This document shows positions 58,805-64,000 of a DNA stretch of 64,000 nt, piece by piece. Under the pieces are notes generated by a model. The model did not search any database. It was not told the origin of the DNA and saw nothing but the letters and a program-made list of their open reading frames with translations. This DNA comes from Mycocentrospora acerina (lineage: Eukaryota; Ascomycota; Dothideomycetes; Pleosporales). The stretch is from contig JAKUHH010000164.1 in the NCBI GenBank assembly GCA_022701365.1, forward strand, positions 62,001-126,000, given 5' to 3'. Numbering within the stretch: position 1 is the stretch's first letter; every line of letters begins with the position of its first letter. The translations under genes were made by a program, and so were the position numbers.

Positions 58805-59941
58805 ATGGAAGCTTGTCACACTCTTGCTGAGCTCCGCGACTCCATCGATCAACACGTTGGCAAATACAACTATGTCGACACTGAACAGGTACCCGACGTC
58901 GACCTCGCCATCAAAATGGCCAATTTGAAGCCTGGCGAGCGCGTACTTGATCTCGGCTGCGCCGGCGCCAGAGTCACGGCTGCGGCCAAACTTGCTGTGG
59001 CCGAAGGCTTGGTGGTCGGCCTGGATGGGGTTCCTGGCTTCCTCACTATTGACGCACCCGCATACCTCACCTCTCATGATCTCACTGTCGCGCCTGCGGG
59101 CACGCCAGCGAAGCAGGTTCACCTCGTGCAAGGCAACATCATGGATGAAAACATTATTATCAACCTCACCACATCCACGGGACAACCAGCTGAATACGAT
59201 GTCATCTTCCTTGTCCATGTCTTTCAGATCATTCCTGCATGTCGGCGCCGCGACCTCTTCGTCAACCTAAAGCGCATGCTTGCGCCTGGTGGCCGCATCA
59301 TTATGAACATGCCTGCGCGCTTCGCAACCGGTCCCATTCCTAGTGCAGACCTGAACCTTCCAGCGCAATTTCAGGTTGTCGGCCATACTCAGGCTCGTGG
59401 CAGTGCTGTTCTCGTGAAGCTCTCTGTAGATCACCCGGAAGTGCTCTCTGCAGGCAAAGTGTTTTTCCGGCAACGTATTCCTATTGGATCTATTCAGCTG
59501 GCACCGGAACGGCTGTGGACACAGGCTGAAGAGCAGGCCTATGCGGCTGCTGCCCATGTTGGACTCCGCGTCCTCCAGACCCGACACATTGGCAAGAGCG
59601 ATAATCACAACTTTGCTCACGATATCATGACACCCACTTCAGCTGCCTTGTCTAACATGTCTTTGGGCGATCTTCAAGAGCTTACGCACGATTTTGCCTT
59701 GCTTCAACACCAGAATTGGGGTCCAATCACGGAAGTTATTGCCAGCCGCATCCCACCTAGCATCTTCGACCTTGGTTTTGATGATCTGGGTGACTGCAGA
59801 CTTTTTGCACTCCTGGATGGGATCACAGATAGTCTGACAAATCGAGTCATGAAGGACTTTGCATCCAACATGGAGAGTGGTTACAACGCTAACGCCATCA
59901 GTCGTAGGATGGTTGACGTTATGGTAGAGCTACGCATCTGA
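58805..59941 (+). CDS. SAM-dependent methyltransferase
   Basis: Single exon, 378 aa from the ATG at 58805; upstream in-frame codons are not ATG. Residues about 25-60 lead into motif I, VLDLGCAGARVT, the Rossmann-fold SAM-binding loop. VVGLDG follows as the acidic-loop region, then VHLVQGNIMDE (motif II-like), YDVIFLVHVFQ (motif post-II) and LKRMLAPGGRIIMNMP (motif III). This is a class I methyltransferase of the kind often found near secondary-metabolism genes. The last 190 residues include a region (QRIPIGSIQLAPERLWT onward) that may set the acceptor. No break is seen. Codon use is more GC-rich than in neighbours. The divergent P450 could act in the same pathway, but there is no core synthase in the window. 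Confidence 0.82.
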   Translation: MEACHTLAELRDSIDQHVGKYNYVDTEQVPDVDLAIKMANLKPGERVLDLGCAGARVTAAAKLAVAEGLVVGLDGVPGFLTIDAPAYLTSHDLTVAPAGTPAKQVHLVQGNIMDENIIINLTTSTGQPAEYDVIFLVHVFQIIPACRRRDLFVNLKRMLAPGGRIIMNMPARFATGPIPSADLNLPAQFQVVGHTQARGSAVLVKLSVDHPEVLSAGKVFFRQRIPIGSIQLAPERLWTQAEEQAYAAAAHVGLRVLQTRHIGKSDNHNFAHDIMTPTSAALSNMSLGDLQELTHDFALLQHQNWGPITEVIASRIPPSIFDLGFDDLGDCRLFALLDGITDSLTNRVMKDFASNMESGYNANAISRRMVDVMVELRI

Positions 59942-59944
59942 AAA

Positions 59945-60773
59945 CGAGTGCTCAGTTGTGAATGTGGAAAGAATGAGACAAGTCAATGGAATTATGAAGG
60001 ACGTGGATAAATAAGACGGATACACTTTCAGGAAGTTCTTTGTCTACGCCTTAGTCAGCAAAGTAGCAGAATCAACTTTCTTTTCCCATTTCTCCCTTTC
60101 CTTTCTGGGATCACTTTGCTCTCACACAGAAGAAGGCAGGTGTTTTTCTACTCGCTCGTTCGTCTGCATACGTAATACTAAGAGTCAACCTTTAGCAGCC
60201 AACGGAGTCAACTTAGAGCAGTGAACGCTCTTCAAGAAGGCTCATGTACTGGTTGGGTATGTCAAGGCTAGGAAAATAGGCATGTTTCAGAAACCAGAGG
60301 GTGAGCCAGAAGTGGTGACGTTCGTTGAGAATGGACAAGCAATTTACGGACCGAGTATCTGTGTTGAATCGCATCATCTAGTGATGGCCGACAATGATAG
60401 CATCATTTCATACACTACAGGGGAGTGTGAGGAAAACGCAGAGGGTGAGGGTGAGGGTGATGCGGTTGTGATATTACACGTTGCGCGACGTGCCGCCTAC
60501 TAAATATCTTGCTGGCACCTGGGTGGTGTTATGCCTGTTTCCTACCGAGCTTCATCGTTGACCGAAGTGGATGCGCATGTGACAGTCATAGGAGTATGAA
60601 CGTAAAGTAAACTGATCGAAGCGTTTCTTCGCTAAGCCACACCTGAAAAAATGGGGTGACACTATCACAAGACAGGATTATTTTGAGGACTGGAAAGGCG
60701 ATGCTTTACGAAGCTGGTGAGCATGCACCTTCTACCGAAGGCTCTGCCGCAGAATTAATCGCAGCATCATGTT
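59945..60773. other. Intergenic, no supported gene
   Basis: A 73-codon frame at 60282-60503 (acidic C-terminus with an EGEGEGD run) has no family or splice partner. Nothing else recognised. Confidence 0.4.
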
Positions 60774-62249
60774 CTACATTAGCGTCTCCAGCAAGTTTCC
60801 GCAACACTTCCCCATGAACCCACCCCAAAACCCCTCACTTTCCGTGTCCCTCCCATATGCAATCGCATTCCGCCAAAGTCTCAACGCTCGAAATATACCA
60901 CTCACACTCCTCGTCTCATATAGACCCAGAGATCCATCCTCCGGCCCCAAGATATGTACCGCATCCTTCTTTTCTGATGCTACGAATGCAAAGTAAACGT
61001 GTGTCTTGTGACCAACAATTGCAAAGCAAGGTTCCACGAGGCCGCTCTTATCTACCAGTCCCACGCGTCGCGCAAGCCGCATCTTCTTCCGCAGGCTGGC
61101 TGCCATCCAAATGCTGAGTTGATATTCAGCTTCGGTTTGATCGCCACTAGCGGGCTTGACCTCCACGCAGGAGAAGAGGGCGGTTGTCTTCGTGAAGGCA
61201 TCAGCCATGTGGCTTACGACGGGGCTATTCGCAGCTTTGAGGCGGCTGTAAAGGTCTTCAAACCCAGGTGCAGGCATGCGAGAGAAGGAGAATGTGAAGT
61301 CGGCTTTGCGGTCGAGGATGCGAGGTTTGCTAGAGGCATCGGGTACAGAGGAGAGGAATTGAGCAGCAATAGCTTGCGATTGTCTGTTCCATTATTAGTA
61401 TGTTTTATTATTGGGCAAGGTGCAGGGCCATTTACACGCTCTGGAGCCTGAACCTCTCGTCGCCTTCTAGCTTCATCGCAAGCTTCATCAGCGGTTGAAT
61501 TACTTCCATGCACCAAGCATTCTCATCGCGATCTCTCGACTGACACACTCGCGCATTTAGCCAAATCTTCTTCACCTTCCTCAATATGTATGCTGGTCCC
61601 ATGCGCGCCCCGCTGTCAATGAAGGCATCCAAAGAAGTCTGCGACGTGCTCTTGTCCCAGGCATGACGCTCGATCCTCTGGTAACCAAAATCCGGATCTT
61701 CCTCAATAGGCTTCTGCAGCTCGCTGGGGATCCAGCCTTTGTCCAATCCGGCTTCTAGTCGATCCATGACATTCCTTACTCTCTCACAGGTGGCGGGTCT
61801 TTCAGACCCGCGCTCGGTTCCGTTACTGTCGGAGGGGTTGCGGAAGCCAGCATGGCAATGTTATCGCGCGATGGGCTATTTGTTCGTCGAGCGCCTCGGG
61901 TACTGGCTTAGCTGCCTGGCGGGCTGAAGGTGTTCCTTTCGTTAAGCAACAGCGCGCTCGCATTCGAAGCCACTCCAGCTGCCGATACGCTGCGGGTAGG
62001 CAGAACTTCGCCGTCGCTGTCGCATCTCTGACGCTTGGGACTGGAGGTGTGTGTTAACATTGTGCAGGTGTGGAGCGTCAACGAGGGCGCACGCTTTCGC
62101 TTCAGCGACTGATCGCTTACCGGCGTCAATGGCGGGGATAGAGTGTTCGTAGGGTTTGAGGTCTCTTCACTGAGCTTTTTGATCCAATCTGCCACGGGTG
62201 ATATTTGCACAGAAGCAGCCGATAGCAATAACAGCGGCGTCGTGGCCAT
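60774..62249 (-). pseudogene. Fungal PD-(D/E)XK nuclease-like gene, 5' frame disrupted
   Basis: The 3' part is sound: minus strand about 61860-61436 joins 61383-60774 across a 52-bp intron (61384-61435, GTAAAT donor, TACTAAT branch site, ACAG), restoring RLQSV-QSQAIAAQFLSS. Family features: AGFRNPSDSNGTE, CERVRNVMDRLEAGLDKGWIP, EDPDFGYQRIERHAWDKS, DENAWCMEVIQPLMKLAM, KADFTFSFS, CVEVKPASGDQTEAEYQLSIWMAA (ExK and QLxxW of the active site) and LYETRSVSGIFRALRLW. The 5' part (62249 to about 61911) encodes the usual Ser/Pro-rich basic N-terminus (LKRKR, KRQR, NTFSPPGS) from an ATG at 62249, but it ends in TAA at 61908. The next 50 bp need two frame changes to reach AGFRNPSDS. No splice pair solves this, so I read two indels, or sequence errors in an otherwise complete gene. 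Confidence 0.72.
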
Positions 62250-62724
62250 GATTAGTTATGTTGTTAGGCTGACGTTCTTTCTGTTAGTCCTGTTGTGGCT
62301 ATGTTGGCGCTTGGACCACAAGGTCAGTGAACACGTTGACCAAAAAGTCCTTTGGTGGAAAAACGCTTATTTATTGGCTGGCTTACACGTCAATGTCAAC
62401 AAGAACATCGGGTCTCAGGAATGAAGGAAATGTGTATTTCAAGAAGGGAGAATTCGTCCCGGTGATTACAAATCATGAGGTTGCTTTCCACGTATTGGAT
62501 ATATGCGGAGCCGAATCCACAGCTGCTCGAAGACCCTCCGAAGAAAACTTGTCCCTCATCCAGGGCGGAAGTAATCAGATAAGAAGCTTGTAACGATGTG
62601 TTCATTGCAGCACTGATACGTAAACCAAAATGAAGTAATATCTAGAATTTAGGGACTAAAGTCAAAAATGAGGGTTCGCGTAGGCTACTTTCAGGGTGCT
62701 GGATGAAGATCCTATTCATAGGAT

Positions 62725-63183
62725 GTGCAATTTCTATCTCTACTTAATGTTAGTGATGACGCAAAAGTGCGAATAAATTACTCTTGCGATTGTGGTTTAA
62801 CTACTTTTGTATTTTATAGCTCCGCAGGATCAGTGTGGGCTTTTTGTCAAACATACTCATTTCTAATAGAGCACTATCAACTTTACAGGACAGGTTCTTG
62901 GCTAGAAGTTAGTGTACAGCTGATGGATGTGCAGCTTAGGAATATCGCGTATCAACGAACAAAGCCTGAAGTCGATCGTTATCCTACTCAGATTCCTCCA
63001 CTCTTATTCGAATCGCTAGCAGGCTCTTCCAAAAGTGGCTGCAAAGGTTTCAAGGTATCATTCGTAACTTCAACATTCGAAATACCCGTCATTAAAGGTG
63101 CTTCGCCTTCTCCCTCAATCGTCGCTTTGAACGAAGATGCTGCCATAGTTACCGAAGTTGGCAAAATCTTGTATTATTTATAA
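62725..63183 (+). CDS. Open frame of unknown status
   Basis: Open for 152 codons to the stop at 63183, but without an ATG at its upstream limit; the first in-frame ATG is internal (MDVQLRN). The translation is protein-like in places (SWLEVSVQLMDVQLRNIAYQ; GFKVSFVTSTFEIPVIKG), so it may be a 3' exon of a gene with an unplaced upstream exon. No family recognised. Confidence 0.3.
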   Translation: MQFLSLLNVSDDAKVRINYSCDCGLTTFVFYSSAGSVWAFCQTYSFLIEHYQLYRTGSWLEVSVQLMDVQLRNIAYQRTKPEVDRYPTQIPPLLFESLAGSSKSGCKGFKVSFVTSTFEIPVIKGASPSPSIVALNEDAAIVTEVGKILYYL

Positions 63184-63598
63184 TGCACCCTTGCCTGAGC
63201 TGTTACATTCAAATTATCGCTCATTCTTTCCACAAGCTAGCTAAGTTGTTTGTTCTGAACTAGTTACGTGATGCCTGTGACTTGGTTTCGCGCAATTCTT
63301 TCAAGGGTTCAGTTTTAGGCTTCCTGTCGAAGCCCTTGTCCGAAAGGCGCTTAGACACAACTGAGCAACGCGAGAAGCAGTGATGTACAGAGTTGAATAC
63401 TACATACCTAAACTGTACTGATAAGATAGGGTTTGGTCGCGAAAATATGGTAGTTACCCTCAGGGCAAAGGACAGGAGCTATCCCTAGCGAGAAAAGCTA
63501 GCATTGTCGGGCAGGCTGTCTCACCAGAAAAAGTAATTCTAGCCTAGCGCCAAAGGTCGTCCTTGACCGCTGTCCCGTGAACTCGAACTAAGGGTGTG
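63184..63598. other. Intergenic
   Basis: No gene or repeat recognised. Confidence 0.4.
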
Positions 63599-63705
63599 TC
63601 GTGTTTATGCACTCGACGCCTAAATTCACTTGATGCGCACTCATCGCCAAAACAATCGCATCATAGAAATGAAGGCGTAGAGCCGCCAACAATAGATATC
63701 ATCAT
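63599..63705 (+). mobile_element. Decayed pogo-type element end
   Basis: TCGTGTTTATGCACTCGACG followed by AAATTCACTTGATG and CGCCAAAACAATCGCATCATAG, then AGAAATGA, GAGCCGC and CAATAGATAT at the spacing seen in the intact element (35831-35935) and in the remnant at 24.6 kb. Terminal bases have mutated (CGTGTTTATGCAC against CGTGTCCGTGCGC). Only this end is present. Confidence 0.5.
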
Positions 63706-63964
63706 AGGAACATGTGATTTAGCAGCAGTTAGATTTTTGCGATAATCTTGCGACACCTTCATCTACATGGTAGATTGAAAGTGCGGCCCCGGTGTGACTG
63801 TACTGTTGGAAGGTACTCAGGGAAGACGTCCCAGAGGGGACTAGCATCGTTTGTATCAACAGCTGATCTGTAGCTAGTTCATTCCAATAACTTGTACTTC
63901 ATAATTTCAACATGCAACATTAATAGTGTTGATGTAGCACCTTAGGCCTCAGAGGTGTTATAGC

Positions 63965-64000
63965 AGCTTAAGCTGAGATTGCAGCTTCACCCTCACAGGC
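63965..64000. mobile_element. 225-bp MITE, copy 4, cut by the window edge
   Basis: The last 22 bases, TTGCAGCTTCACCCTCACAG and the next two bases, match the first part of copy 1 (15606-15627) exactly. The outer terminal repeat is altered (CTTAAGCTGAGA in place of TCACTAGCGA). The rest lies outside the window. Confidence 0.6.

Noticed and set aside
1..64000. Repeat-induced point mutation as the sole cause of all pseudogenes
   Set aside because: Some nonsense changes are C/G to T/A transitions, but those in the patatin gene are not in the CpA context and several genes also have indels; dinucleotide indices would have to be computed to decide.
1..64000. Starship captain (DUF3435 tyrosine recombinase)
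   Set aside because: I looked for one because of the patatin and HET remnants but saw no frame with the expected tyrosine-recombinase motifs in the window.
1..64000. tRNA, rRNA, CRISPR arrays, bacterial operons
   Set aside because: No cloverleaf-like T-loop (GGTTCGAAtCC) contexts, no rRNA-like blocks and no regularly spaced short repeats were seen; spliceosomal introns show that this is eukaryotic nuclear DNA.

Overview
The window looks like nuclear DNA of a filamentous ascomycete (Pezizomycotina, most likely Dothideomycetes-like). The evidence is short spliceosomal introns of 46-84 bp with GTNNGT-type donors and CTNAC/TACTAA-type branch sites, Fot1/pogo, copia and LINE transposon sequences, and fungus-specific families (HET domain, fungal PD-(D/E)XK-like, HNH_2-like, CYP52-type P450). 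Gene density is low and many genes are broken, which fits a repeat-rich accessory compartment. All calls come from reading translations and motifs by eye; no searches were run.

Layout. 0-7 kb: little signal, then a two-exon conserved hypothetical gene (3.5-4.3 kb, minus) and an F-box-like gene (5.8-7.0 kb, plus). 7.6-8.2 kb: 3' end of a copia polyprotein (minus). 9.5-11.4 kb: a JmjC-type dioxygenase gene with a probable small 5' exon. 12.4-15.4 kb: pogo transposase remnant, an unidentified coding fragment, a HET-domain pseudogene and a membrane-tail coding remnant. 15.6 kb: a 225-bp MITE. 16.9-21.6 kb: two small unidentified genes. 22.9-28.2 kb: three successive pseudogenes (SF1 helicase-like, HNH nuclease, patatin phospholipase). 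30.8-32.9 kb: multi-exon unidentified gene. 35.8-38.0 kb: a complete Fot1/pogo transposon with 48-bp inverted repeats and TA target duplication. 38.1-38.8 kb: PD-(D/E)XK pseudogene interrupted by a repeated segment. 41.9-42.7 kb: C2H2 zinc-finger gene. 43.1-44 kb: LINE remnant and a second MITE. 45.3-50.0 kb: two ankyrin-repeat paralogues in inverted orientation with a pogo remnant between them. 50.8-52.9 kb: decayed unidentified coding DNA holding a third MITE. 55.6-59.9 kb: an intact P450 gene and, divergently, an intact SAM methyltransferase gene. 60.8-62.2 kb: a PD-(D/E)XK family gene with 5' frame problems. 63.6-64 kb: a pogo-end remnant and the start of a fourth MITE copy.

How it fits together. 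The intact genes (F-box, JmjC, C2H2, ankyrin pair, P450, methyltransferase) do not form one obvious pathway; P450 plus methyltransferase is the only pair that could be metabolically linked. The broken genes share a theme: HET, patatin, HNH, PD-(D/E)XK and helicase families are typical accessory or conflict-type genes of fungi, and here each carries stops, frameshifts or lost catalytic residues. The most unusual signals are the near-identical 92-bp tract shared by the otherwise diverged inverted ankyrin paralogues, the intact pogo element alongside decayed relatives, the 225-bp TA-flanked MITE family, and a C-terminal membrane-tail segment that recurs inside a PD-(D/E)XK pseudogene.
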